Below are positions 8,203 to 14,873 of a DNA stretch of 57,494 bases, one piece after another. Made by a program: the position numbers and the translations under genes. The stretch comes from a virus, in IMG/VR virus record IMGVR_UViG_3300024239_000176, positions 1-57,494 of that record, one strand, 5' to 3'. The number at the start of each line of letters is the position of its first letter. The first letter of the stretch is position 1. The notes beneath the pieces were generated by a model that did no database searches, was not told where the DNA came from, and saw nothing but the letters and a program-made list of their open reading frames with translations.

Positions 8203-8430
8203 ATGTCTTCTATCTCTCGTGTATGGAATGCAGCATGTAATTCAATAGTACGTGTATTCAGTACTATTGATAAAACATTAGCATCAGTAGAAAACGTAGC
8301 TACCATTGGTGAGAAATTCACTAAAGGTATGGTAGATGAACAAGACCTTCTGATTAAGAAACGTCTTGAAGACCTCAATAAAAAGGTCGATAAGAAGTAT
8401 GAACAAGAGAAGTCTACTTGGAATATCTAA
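8203..8430 (+). CDS. small early protein of unknown function
   Basis: This 75-residue protein has a clear ribosome binding site (TAAGGAGTAATCAAT) and sits alone between a candidate vRNAP promoter and a hairpin terminator, so it is a monocistronic early gene. The N-terminal half is mildly hydrophobic and amphipathic. The C-terminal half is a charged helix rich in Lys and Glu that could coil. It has no cysteines and no motif I recognise. Small proteins made at once from vRNAP promoters are often host-takeover factors in N4-like phages, but that role is only inferred from position. Confidence 0.7.
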   Translation: MSSISRVWNAACNSIVRVFSTIDKTLASVENVATIGEKFTKGMVDEQDLLIKKRLEDLNKKVDKKYEQEKSTWNI

Positions 8431-8438
8431 GTAACTCT

Positions 8439-8460
8439 AACCCTACCTAATGGTAGGGTT
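8439..8460 (+). terminator. hairpin, probable terminator
   Basis: A perfect 9-bp stem (AACCCTACC with GGTAGGGTT) and 4-base loop lie just after the small early gene. The following T-tract is weak (ATTAACTCTT). Confidence 0.55.
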
Positions 8461-8983
8461 ATTAACTCTTAACACAAACACAAACACATAACACATTATG
8501 ATAGTCTGATATACTCTTAAGACTATTTAGTTATATAAGATATATCTTGTATAGTCTATCTATTATCTTTATAAGTATACATATCTATGTCAATAGGTAT
8601 TAGATATATATTTATATATTGCTTATTACTAATGTATATTCTACTCACTGTATATATAGAGTAAGTAATTGAAGTAAGTGTATATTTACTGTATTTATCA
8701 TATCTATCTAATATCATTATCTCTATTATCTTTACTCCTCTATTCCTCTTTGTCAATACTGTTCACCTATACATTACTGACAATCTATACATATAAAACA
8801 TATTAAAAACACTGTATTTAATTCCCCTAATCCTAAGTAAAATTCCTTTAATTACTACTGTTTATATACATACTGTATATCCTTACAGTACTCTTTATAT
8901 AATCTTAATGTAAAGAGCATGAATAAGAGCATTGTAAAAAGCATGTCTCTCAATCCTCTGATACTCCTCAATACTCTTCTTCT
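8461..8983. other. AT-rich non-coding tract
   Basis: More than 500 bases without a credible gene. It is made almost entirely of A and T, with many short TATA-type palindromes and recurrent CTGTATA/CTGTATT words (near 8648, 8690, 8812, 8875 and 8877). One minus-strand open frame (8556-8756) is low complexity, lacks a good ribosome binding site and is rejected. The tract lies inside the early region, where N4-like genomes have their left end, so it could hold a terminal repeat boundary, a replication origin or an easily melted supercoil-sensitive region. Nothing in the sequence decides between these. Confidence 0.5.
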
Positions 8984-9055
8984 TTAGTGTCTTTATGACA
9001 CTAATTAAAAGCTATCGCTTCGCTCATTATTGGTAATGACAATGGTGTCATTACC
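8984..9055 (+). promoter_or_regulatory. candidate early vRNAP promoter 2 with flanking hairpins
   Basis: CGCTTCGCT (9016-9024) and GGT (9032-9034) repeat the spacing of promoter 1; the central stem is only 2 bp here. It is flanked by a perfect 8-bp hairpin upstream (TTAGTGTC with GACACTAA, 8984-9004). A perfect 10-bp hairpin follows downstream (GGTAATGACA with TGTCATTACC, 9032-9055) and begins at the conserved GGT. The next gene starts at 9084. Confidence 0.6.
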
Positions 9056-9083
9056 TCGTAACTATTCAAGTGAGGTGTATACC

Positions 9084-9452
9084 ATGGCTACAAAAATTCT
9101 GCGTGCTTCAAAAGCTGCTGCTCCTGCTGCTTCTGCTACTCCTGTAGCAGGAGCTAACATTTGGGAGCAGCACGCTGCTGGTGGTGGTGCAAGTGCTCAA
9201 TCTCAAACTCAGGTGTACCTGAACGTTGAGCTTGAGGTTGCTCCTAATGTCTTCGTGCGTATGCCATTGAATTGTCCTGTATCTGAGGACATTCGTGGTA
9301 TGGGTGCAAATCAGCGTAAGCTGATGGAAATTCTGCTGGATAAGGCAGAAGCTGCGGTAACTGAGGATGATTTGGTAATCAAATGTCCTGTCCGCTTAAC
9401 CCTGTTCGTCAAAGGTTCCAATGAACCTGATGCAACTGGTTGGTCTATCTAA
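9084..9452 (+). CDS. Ala-rich early protein of unknown function
   Basis: The start is placed at ATG 9084, preceded by GTGAGGTG. An upstream in-frame start at 9030 would lie inside the promoter hairpin. The 122-residue protein begins with a flexible Ala/Pro/Ser-rich stretch (residues about 8-45). A compact, probably beta-rich domain follows from VYLNVELEV to TLFVKGSN. Codons are strongly biased to T-ending GCT, CCT and CGT forms, unlike its AT-rich neighbours, which suggests high expression. It is followed by a strong terminator. I do not recognise the family; a DNA- or RNA-binding or structural decoration role is possible. Confidence 0.7.
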   Translation: MATKILRASKAAAPAASATPVAGANIWEQHAAGGGASAQSQTQVYLNVELEVAPNVFVRMPLNCPVSEDIRGMGANQRKLMEILLDKAEAAVTEDDLVIKCPVRLTLFVKGSNEPDATGWSI

Positions 9453-9468
9453 CCATTTAGCGAGTGTT

Positions 9469-9505
9469 CCTCATCATCCCTTGTGGGTGGTGAGGAATTC
9501 TTTTT
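9469..9505 (+). terminator. rho-independent terminator
   Basis: An 11-bp stem with two G-T pairs (CCTCATCATCC with GGGTGGTGAGG) is followed by AATTC and six T. It closes the Ala-rich early gene. Confidence 0.8.
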
Positions 9506-9604
9506 TCGTGTCTCCTGCTCTCTTTTAAGAGCTGCTGAGCCAAAGAAAAATAGCTATCAGATAGCAACACATCTAACAATCACCGAATAGATAGCAACAG
9601 CTTA

Positions 9605-9643
9605 GCGAGTATATGTATACCTCGCGCTTCGCTTCTTTTTGGT
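9605..9643 (+). promoter_or_regulatory. candidate early vRNAP promoter 3
   Basis: CGCTTCGCT (9625-9633) and GGT (9641-9643) have the same 16-base offset as promoters 1 and 2. GCG-CTT-CGC (9624-9632) again forms a 3-bp stem with a 3-base loop. Immediately upstream, GCGAGTATA and TATACCTCGC can pair around a TG turn (9605-9625). The bases after the core (TCTTTTTGG) closely resemble what I recall of the N4 P2 promoter. It would drive the small-gene operon from 9684 through the RNA polymerase genes. Confidence 0.6.
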
Positions 9644-9683
9644 GTTTGTCTATGCCTATCAGCTATCAACTCAAGGAGCATAT

Positions 9684-9797
9684 ATGGAACTATTTATCAG
9701 TGTATTGGAATGGTTTAACCAAGGTATCAATTCACTATTCGTACTGGCAGCATTGCTAGGTACTATCGGTGTAACAATCGTTATCTATTGTAAATAA
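9684..9797 (+). CDS. 37-residue single-pass membrane peptide
   Basis: A short reading frame with a strong ribosome binding site (TCAAGGAGCATAT) begins 40 bases after candidate promoter 3. It encodes 37 residues: a short amphipathic start (MELFISVLEWFNQ), one membrane span (about residues 18-35), and an end at a single lysine. It lies 13 bases before the next membrane-protein gene. A role in altering the host membrane is possible. Function unknown. Confidence 0.65.
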   Translation: MELFISVLEWFNQGINSLFVLAALLGTIGVTIVIYCK

Positions 9798-9810
9798 TAA
9801 GGACTTAGCT

Positions 9811-10044
9811 ATGAGCTATAAAACAGACCGTTTAAAGAATCAATTAAAACTGTGGGCAATTGGAGCTATGCAAATACTCCTAGTGCTCACAGCTATCCTA
9901 TCCCTAACGGTATTGCATGATGCAGTCAAAGACGCTATGGCAGTGCAAGCCAAAGAAGGGGAATGCATTGCTAAGTTCATTAGCTTAGGCATCCCAAGAG
10001 AAAACATTATCGTCAAAGAAGGTACTTGTTACCTGAAGCAGTAG
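9811..10044 (+). CDS. small membrane protein of unknown function
   Basis: This 77-residue protein has a short basic N-terminus (SYKTDRLKNQLK), one membrane span (about residues 14-35), and a roughly 40-residue C-terminal domain that holds two cysteines (ECIAKF and GTCYLK). By the positive-inside rule the C-terminal part would face the periplasm, where the cysteines could pair. The start at 9811 has ATAAGGACTTAGCT upstream. It is part of the run of small early genes that begins at candidate promoter 3. No family recognised. Confidence 0.7.
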   Translation: MSYKTDRLKNQLKLWAIGAMQILLVLTAILSLTVLHDAVKDAMAVQAKEGECIAKFISLGIPRENIIVKEGTCYLKQ

Positions 10045-10111
10045 TTCAGTTAAGTATTATTGCAGAATTACGCAACGTTAATGATGCTCAGCACAATAAA
10101 GGAATCTAATC

Positions 10112-10387
10112 ATGCTTAAATATAGTCATGTAAGAGTGTGCGCTTCATGCGAATGGGTATTTAAGTCTAAAAATCCTAAATGCCCTAAATGTAATTTTGG
10201 TTCTTATGCAGCCGTTAGAGTATATGGCAAAAAAGCCTATGACTTTATCTACTCACAAGAACCATGGAAAGAACGTAAAATAGCTAACTACTCACTACAA
10301 CTCGATAGAGAAATAGTGGCATCTACCCCTAAAAAACCTGCTAAGAAAGCTAAGGAATTACCATGGAATCCGCTTACCCTGTCCTAA
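10112..10387 (+). CDS. small zinc-ribbon protein
   Basis: This 91-residue protein has two CxxC pairs (Cys10/Cys13 and Cys24/Cys27, the second as CPKC), which form a four-cysteine zinc ribbon in the first 30 residues. A basic Lys-rich tail (KKPAKKAKEL) ends the protein and suggests nucleic acid binding. The ribosome binding site is AAAGGAATCTAATC. The last 25 bases overlap the next gene in another frame, so the pair is translationally linked. It could modulate a polymerase or act as a nucleic-acid adaptor; the exact role is unknown. Confidence 0.7.
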   Translation: MLKYSHVRVCASCEWVFKSKNPKCPKCNFGSYAAVRVYGKKAYDFIYSQEPWKERKIANYSLQLDREIVASTPKKPAKKAKELPWNPLTLS

Positions 10388-10578
10388 TTATTACTACATT
10401 CATTGTATTACTTAATTACATTCGTGTATTAAAGAATCGTACAAAACAACTTCAAAATAAATTAGTGCTAGCAGACCGTTATATAGCAAGTCAAACATTC
10501 CATATCATCGTATTGGAAGGAACCATTGAAAGGATGGTACAAACAGAAAAGGAAACTAATCATGAATCTAATAGCTAA
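10363..10578 (+). CDS. small membrane-anchored coiled-coil protein
   Basis: This 71-residue protein starts inside the previous gene with AAGGAATTACC as its ribosome binding site. It has a membrane span at about residues 5-20 and then a charged helical stretch likely to coil (RVLKNRTKQLQNK onward). The topology resembles an inner-membrane spanin subunit, but the early location and short length argue against a lysis role. It overlaps the following gene by 17 bases. Function unknown. Confidence 0.6.
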   Translation: MESAYPVLIITTFIVLLNYIRVLKNRTKQLQNKLVLADRYIASQTFHIIVLEGTIERMVQTEKETNHESNS

Positions 10579-10759
10579 TTTTATAGGCTATGTAATTAGC
10601 CTAGGCATCATATTTGGTGCTGTCTACATTATGCTACCTATATTCGGTTTCATCTTTATTGCAGGTGCAATTACTTGCGGTATATTACTAGGTGGATGGT
10701 TAGCTATAACTATTCTCACCGTTATAGTTAACTTTATATTTGAAAGAAAAAAGGAGTAA
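10562..10759 (+). CDS. small multi-span membrane protein
   Basis: The start is placed at ATG 10562, with AAAAGGAAACTAATC just upstream, rather than 36 bases earlier at 10526 where no site is visible. The 65-residue product is almost entirely hydrophobic: at least two membrane spans, with a Gly-rich middle (ITCGILLGG), and a short basic end (FERKKE). Together with the two preceding membrane proteins it suggests an early attack on, or adaptation of, the host membrane. No family recognised. Confidence 0.65.
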   Translation: MNLIANFIGYVISLGIIFGAVYIMLPIFGFIFIAGAITCGILLGGWLAITILTVIVNFIFERKKE

Positions 10760-10762
10760 ACA

Positions 10763-11152
10763 ATGGACTTACCGATGCGTGAACATTACTACTATGAAAA
10801 AGATAGAGTAAAAGCTAAACCCGCTAATAAATTCATAGGCCGTGGAACATTAACCAGTTCTACTAATTGGTATGCTACTCACTTACCAAAAGAAATAGTT
10901 AACTGCGGCCATTACGAAGCTTCAGACATTGTATTTATCAGTGCTGAAGGTAATCGTCCTAATCGCCAACTCATTGATGTAAATGAGATTACCTTAGCTG
11001 CCAATGCTAACGTAAGATTCATCACTGATAATACTCATCACCGCACAAGTAATTTCAATGTGGGAGAAAGAGAAGTGGCAAACCTATTAACATCCCTAGG
11101 ATATACAGCTAAAGATTATCCTCAAGGGGCAATGTGGAGTAAAAAGAAATGA
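10763..11152 (+). CDS. conserved-looking early protein of unknown function
   Basis: This 129-residue soluble protein has a strong ribosome binding site (AAAAAAGGAGTAAACA). Its motif-like blocks look constrained: FIGRGTLTSSTNWYA (with Gly-Arg-Gly and two serines), DIVFISAEGNR, VRFITDN and NVGEREVANLL. These suggest a small alpha/beta enzyme or nucleotide-binding fold, but I cannot name the family. The stop overlaps the start of the RNAP1 gene (ATGA), so it is translated in step with the polymerase subunit. Confidence 0.7.
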   Translation: MDLPMREHYYYEKDRVKAKPANKFIGRGTLTSSTNWYATHLPKEIVNCGHYEASDIVFISAEGNRPNRQLIDVNEITLAANANVRFITDNTHHRTSNFNVGEREVANLLTSLGYTAKDYPQGAMWSKKK

Positions 11153-12033
11153 GCTTAGAACTATTAGCCAAAGACCATGAACTCAACTTACTCAGAAGTG
11201 CTTATGGTTCCCTAATCGAACAACCAATGAAATTCCTTGAAACCATTGATGTTGAAAAACTACCAGTTGATGACATCACTAAAATATTACTCGATAAATG
11301 GTTAAATGAAGACCATAGCGAATTAATATACAAGATGACCGCTAGGGTAATATTGAATACTTCAGTAACTGCCCAAGCATTAACAGGTATGATGTTTAAT
11401 AAAGTCAGAAACAATTCTATCAAAGGCATTATCATTGACTTAATGTTAAATGCTTTATGCAAAAATACGTTTATCAAAGTAAAAAGAATAGGGATGTATT
11501 TACATTTCTATTCAACCAATAAACTCAGCCAAGAAATACTCGATAAGCAAAAAGAATTGAGCTATGTATTGCCATCAGTCGAATTACCTTTATTGGTAAA
11601 AGACAATAGGCATATAGGATATAGAACAATTAATGAAAGCATTATTTGTGGGGGTGAATTAAAGCATTATGATTTACCCCTTAACTTATCCCATATCAAT
11701 AAACTCAATCGTAACCCTTACCGAGTAGAAACTCGTATTCAATTCCTAGTACAGCCTAAATTTGACCCTACACCAAAGGTCAAAGATGATGGTAACTATG
11801 AAGACGAAAAAGATATTAGTAAACGCTATGAATCTTGGAGTCGATTAATCAATGAATTGCCAAGTAAAGTGAATACTATTGCCCTTCAAGGTAATAGATT
11901 CTATATCCACCATAAATATGACAATGGTGGAAGAACCTATACAAAAGCATTCCATTTTAATTACCAAGGTATTAGCTACCTTAAAGCTATGGTGCAATCA
12001 GCTAATAAAGAATTAGTAGCACCAGATTTCTAA
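11149..12033 (+). CDS. RNA polymerase II subunit RNAP1 (N4 gp15-like)
   Basis: This 294-residue protein is the N-terminal part of the split single-subunit (T7-type) RNA polymerase that transcribes middle genes in N4-like phages. The deciding feature is at its very end: DNGGR (residues 258-262) is the DxxGR motif of T7-like polymerases, followed by NYQGISYLKAMV as in the T7 segment after that motif. The catalytic palm motifs are absent here and appear in the next gene, exactly as in N4 gp15/gp16. It overlaps the upstream gene by four bases and is followed 42 bases later by RNAP2. It is transcribed rightward, presumably by vRNAP. Confidence 0.93.
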   Translation: MSLELLAKDHELNLLRSAYGSLIEQPMKFLETIDVEKLPVDDITKILLDKWLNEDHSELIYKMTARVILNTSVTAQALTGMMFNKVRNNSIKGIIIDLMLNALCKNTFIKVKRIGMYLHFYSTNKLSQEILDKQKELSYVLPSVELPLLVKDNRHIGYRTINESIICGGELKHYDLPLNLSHINKLNRNPYRVETRIQFLVQPKFDPTPKVKDDGNYEDEKDISKRYESWSRLINELPSKVNTIALQGNRFYIHHKYDNGGRTYTKAFHFNYQGISYLKAMVQSANKELVAPDF

Positions 12034-12075
12034 TCAATATTAAGTCTTCCCAACTTAAAGAATGAAGGTATCCGT

Positions 12076-13335
12076 ATGAAAGATTTATATACTCCTGCTC
12101 AATGGTCACTCATTGACTTAGCTAACAACTATGGACTAGATAAAAAGGAATTTGATGAACGTTTAGATTGGGGCAGAAGTTTACTTGCTGACATTAAATC
12201 CTGTAAAGGACTTATGGACTTATCAGCTAAGTTTAATGCCCTCATTAAGAATGCCGATGAGCCTGAATTATTCACTGCATCCTTACTTAACGTATGGGAT
12301 ATTTGCAATGGTAATCCAACAGGCCATTACATCGAACTGGATACAGCTAGCTCAGGCTGTCAGCTACTCTCAGTGGCTACTCGTTGTATCATAGGTATGA
12401 CAAATACAGGGGCTATAGGTGACAAAGTACCTGACCTGTATAAGCGTATCTACGATTGGATGAAACAAAATCCTGCAATCCAATCCGCCTTATCCCGAAC
12501 CCAAGTCAAGAAAGCTACAGTGCCTTATATCTATGGCTCAGCTAAAGTCCCTGCAATGGTATTCGGGGATGATATGAAGGCATTCACTGAAGCGTATTAC
12601 AACACCGTTAAGCGTGCTGAAATCATCAAAAACATCCTAATTGGTGCGTGGAACCCAGCAGCCACAGAATACCATTATGTGATGCCTGATGGGCATAACG
12701 TGCTGATTAGAGTGATTTGCAGTCGTGCAGAAACCTTCTACTTCAATGGTCAACGATTCACCTACCAGTACAAGGAAATCGGAACCAAAGAAGTAGGGGA
12801 ACACGGCACTAAATGCTTAGCTGCAAGGGTAACACATTCATTGGATGCCTATGTACTACGTGAGACTAATGCGCGTTGTGACTACAATCCTGAAGCGTTA
12901 CAGAACGCTTTGGACAGTATCAATGCCTATCTCAAAGGTGAGTCCCAAACCAGCACTAACTTGGAACTACGACACCTTGCTGAACTCTCTGAAAAGTTTG
13001 GCATGGTATCAATTAAGGGTGCTGAATGTGTTACCCGTGGTGGTATGCATGGGATTGACAAGGACTATCTAATATCCTTGGCCTTGATTATCAAGCAATC
13101 CCTTAAGCGTGCTCCATGCCAACTGAAGCTTATCCATGATGGCTTCGGTGCCAAGGCAAACCACGTAAATACCTTGAAGACTCATTACAACAATGTGCTC
13201 GGCAGTATCTACAAAGGCGTATGGCTGTTCAAAATAATCGAATCCTTAACAGGTATAGATTACACCAGCCAGTTAGACCCTGTTGACCCTAAAATATATT
13301 CACAAATCATTAACAACAAGTATGCTATCAACTAA
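12076..13335 (+). CDS. RNA polymerase II catalytic subunit RNAP2 (N4 gp16-like)
   Basis: This 419-residue protein carries the catalytic motifs of the middle RNA polymerase. Motif A is LDTASSGCQ with Asp89. Motif B is R141-xxx-K145 with Y153-G154, the exact T7 spacing. A THSLDA stretch is at about 253-258, and motif C is HDGFG with Asp355. The partner RNAP1 supplies the DxxGR motif. In N4 the heterodimer works with gp2 and cannot use double-stranded promoters alone; whether a gp2 equivalent exists here is not clear. The ribosome binding region (AATGAAGGTATCCGT) precedes ATG 12076. A strong terminator follows, so this gene ends the early operon. Confidence 0.95.
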   Translation: MKDLYTPAQWSLIDLANNYGLDKKEFDERLDWGRSLLADIKSCKGLMDLSAKFNALIKNADEPELFTASLLNVWDICNGNPTGHYIELDTASSGCQLLSVATRCIIGMTNTGAIGDKVPDLYKRIYDWMKQNPAIQSALSRTQVKKATVPYIYGSAKVPAMVFGDDMKAFTEAYYNTVKRAEIIKNILIGAWNPAATEYHYVMPDGHNVLIRVICSRAETFYFNGQRFTYQYKEIGTKEVGEHGTKCLAARVTHSLDAYVLRETNARCDYNPEALQNALDSINAYLKGESQTSTNLELRHLAELSEKFGMVSIKGAECVTRGGMHGIDKDYLISLALIIKQSLKRAPCQLKLIHDGFGAKANHVNTLKTHYNNVLGSIYKGVWLFKIIESLTGIDYTSQLDPVDPKIYSQIINNKYAIN

Positions 13336-13370
13336 TACTTAGTAAAAACTCAGTTTTACACTAGAATAGA

Positions 13371-13401
13371 AATCCTCCCTCTAAATGAGGGAGGATTTTT
13401 T
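13371..13401 (+). terminator. strong rho-independent terminator after RNAP2
   Basis: An 11-bp perfect stem (AATCCTCCCTC with GAGGGAGGATT), a 5-base loop and a T-tract separate early from middle genes. Confidence 0.9.
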
Positions 13402-13410
13402 ACTTTATAA

Positions 13411-13434
13411 CGCTTTTCTTTTGGTGTTTTTGAA
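13411..13434 (+). promoter_or_regulatory. candidate phage promoter element
   Basis: CGCTTTTCTTTT, GGTGTTT and then TTGA resemble the downstream half of candidate promoter 3 (T-rich tract, then GGTGTTTG). A third copy is at 17331. It lies between a terminator and the next gene. The leader up to 13572 also holds two short inverted repeats (ACGATA with TATCGT; GTGG with CCAC). It may be a middle promoter for RNAP1/RNAP2 or a degenerate vRNAP promoter. Confidence 0.35.
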
Positions 13435-13572
13435 GTATTTTTCGAGATTACTTTGAGGAATCTTACCATATACTGAAATTCCAAATTAACAAAAAGTGTA
13501 CGATAGTTCGTCTATAGGTTATCGTCCCTTTTTTCGTGGTTTTTCGCCACCTACCATATAGAGAGTATTACC

Positions 13573-14073
13573 ATGCTAAACAAACGCAAAGTGAACGAAT
13601 TACGTGCTTTAATCAATGCCCATGTGGCTGCAAAAATTGATGAAGCTTCTGCTGGATTTTACCAACCAACGGAAGCAGAGAAGATTATGGAACATGCTAA
13701 GACTACCTCTGAAGCATTGAATACTTTCATCCAATCTATCTCCCTAGATGAAGAAGCAGATTACCCTATATCCAACATGCTTGAACTCAAACGTGCTCTA
13801 ATGCTTGAGTCTGTTTGGTTATGTGAAATCCTCGTTGAAGATATGCCATGGGCATTTAGTGATAGCCAGTCCATTGAACGTAAAGTCATTAGCGTCCAAA
13901 CCAATGGGGTATGGATGAGCTTGCCCCAAGGCAAACAATCCTTCATGCAGTTCTGTACAAGCAAGCATTGGGTATTTGATAGCACCAACTCAGTAATTAT
14001 GCTCAGCAGGGACGGTACTCCATTCATCCGCATGACACTGCTCTCTTACCCTAAATTCGGTAAAGTAAAATGA
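13573..14073 (+). CDS. hypothetical protein, first gene of the middle block
   Basis: This 166-residue soluble protein starts with AGAGAGTATTACC upstream and stops in a four-base overlap with the next gene (ATGA). The N-terminal 80 residues are helical and acidic; the C-terminal part alternates short hydrophobic strands with tryptophans. I see no catalytic motif or known domain. Because it is co-translated with the kinase-like protein that follows, it could be its partner or substrate, but this is only positional inference. Confidence 0.7.
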   Translation: MLNKRKVNELRALINAHVAAKIDEASAGFYQPTEAEKIMEHAKTTSEALNTFIQSISLDEEADYPISNMLELKRALMLESVWLCEILVEDMPWAFSDSQSIERKVISVQTNGVWMSLPQGKQSFMQFCTSKHWVFDSTNSVIMLSRDGTPFIRMTLLSYPKFGKVK

Positions 14074-14519
14074 GTCAATTCGAAGGTATTGCCGATATGG
14101 TAGTAGGTGCCAAGATAGGAAGCGGGTTTTCCCGTGATGTATATCATTGGGCACCCAACTCTAATCATGTGCTCAAGGTAGCTAAAAGCTTTCGAGGCAT
14201 CGAAGCTAACATCATTGAATTCTCAACGTGGGAGAGATTAGAAATCAATTCTGAATTCGCCCGTATAGCTAAGCAATGGTTCGCTCCATGCATAGAAATC
14301 AGTGGCTGTGGTAGATACCTTATCATGGCTAAAACAAGCCCTGTAAGACCCTCTGAAGCGCCTACAGTGGTTCCTAGTTTTGTCACTGACCTCAAGCTAG
14401 AAAACATTGGCTGGCTTGACGGTCGTATAGTCTTCCATGACTACGGCATGAACCTATTCGTAGAAGATGCCATTGCCTGCAAAAAAGCCAAAATAGTTAC
14501 TAAAGACTACTGGCTCTAA
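14070..14519 (+). CDS. minimal protein kinase-like protein
   Basis: This 149-residue protein has the ordered signature of a protein kinase fold in miniature. It has a Gly-rich loop GSGFSRDVY (residues 17-25), VLKVAK with the candidate ATP-binding Lys36, a glutamate that can serve as the C-helix acid (Glu45 or Glu50), a catalytic-loop-like DLKLEN (Asp107, Lys109, Asn112), and DYG in place of DFG (124-126). The usual His-Arg before the catalytic Asp is absent and the C-lobe is almost entirely missing. Typical kinases are about 250 residues. It may be an active minimal kinase, a pseudokinase, or related to aminoglycoside-phosphotransferase-like proteins. It overlaps the upstream gene by four bases. 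Possible targets include host transcription or defence proteins; unproven. Confidence 0.65.
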   Translation: MSQFEGIADMVVGAKIGSGFSRDVYHWAPNSNHVLKVAKSFRGIEANIIEFSTWERLEINSEFARIAKQWFAPCIEISGCGRYLIMAKTSPVRPSEAPTVVPSFVTDLKLENIGWLDGRIVFHDYGMNLFVEDAIACKKAKIVTKDYWL

Positions 14520-14531
14520 TAAGGAACTATC

Positions 14532-14771
14532 ATGAGTAATAGCCAAGCTTACGTAGAAGTGGGGGATGAACTTTTATATGCATCCTCCAACCCTGCAATA
14601 AATGACCTTACACCTAATAAGGTCTATACCGTACTCGAAGTACAATTAGGTCTTATTGCATCAATGGAACCAATGATAAATATCATAGATGATAAGGGAA
14701 AATCCCGACTACTCTATGCTTACATTGGTTATCGGTTTATCAAAATGCCTAAGCAGAGGAACACCGAATGA
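14532..14771 (+). CDS. hypothetical small beta-rich protein
   Basis: This 79-residue protein has a clear ribosome binding site (TAAGGAACTATC). The pattern VEVGDELLY, LTPNKVYTVLEV and LIASMEPMINIIDDKG, with short strands and turns, suggests a small SH3-like beta barrel of the kind often found in short phage proteins. It lies 12 bases after the kinase-like gene. The reading frame continues in phase past its TGA stop into another short coding stretch (14772-14873). Function unknown. Confidence 0.65.
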   Translation: MSNSQAYVEVGDELLYASSNPAINDLTPNKVYTVLEVQLGLIASMEPMINIIDDKGKSRLLYAYIGYRFIKMPKQRNTE

Positions 14772-14873
14772 ATTCGTTATACCTTGTCAGATGCCAGCAT
14801 CTTCACCATTACTCGTAAAGAAATAAACGAGTATGGAAAAGAATTCACCATTAAATGGGCAGAAATTAAATGA
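14772..14873 (+). CDS. short protein with non-standard start or readthrough extension
   Basis: Directly after the TGA of the preceding gene, and in the same frame, 33 sense codons encode a protein-like peptide (IRYTLSDASIFTITRKE, then NEYGKEFTIKWAEIK). It ends in a TGA that overlaps the next ATG by the usual phage arrangement (ATGA at 14870). There is no in-frame ATG. ATT at 14772 or TTG at 14784 are the only candidate starts. An ATG at 14768-14770 is one base out of frame: deleting one A would give a standard start. Possible explanations are rare-start initiation, stop readthrough, a one-base assembly error or a real frameshift. Confidence 0.45.
   Translation: MRYTLSDASIFTITRKEINEYGKEFTIKWAEIK

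Noticed and set aside
8556-8756. 66-codon leftward frame in the AT-rich tract
   Set aside because: Low-complexity Ile/Tyr/Asn composition, no ribosome binding site, and lies in non-coding DNA between early promoters.
10363-10578. Inner-membrane spanin
   Set aside because: Topology is similar, but the gene is in the early region, lacks an overlapping outer spanin lipoprotein, and is short.
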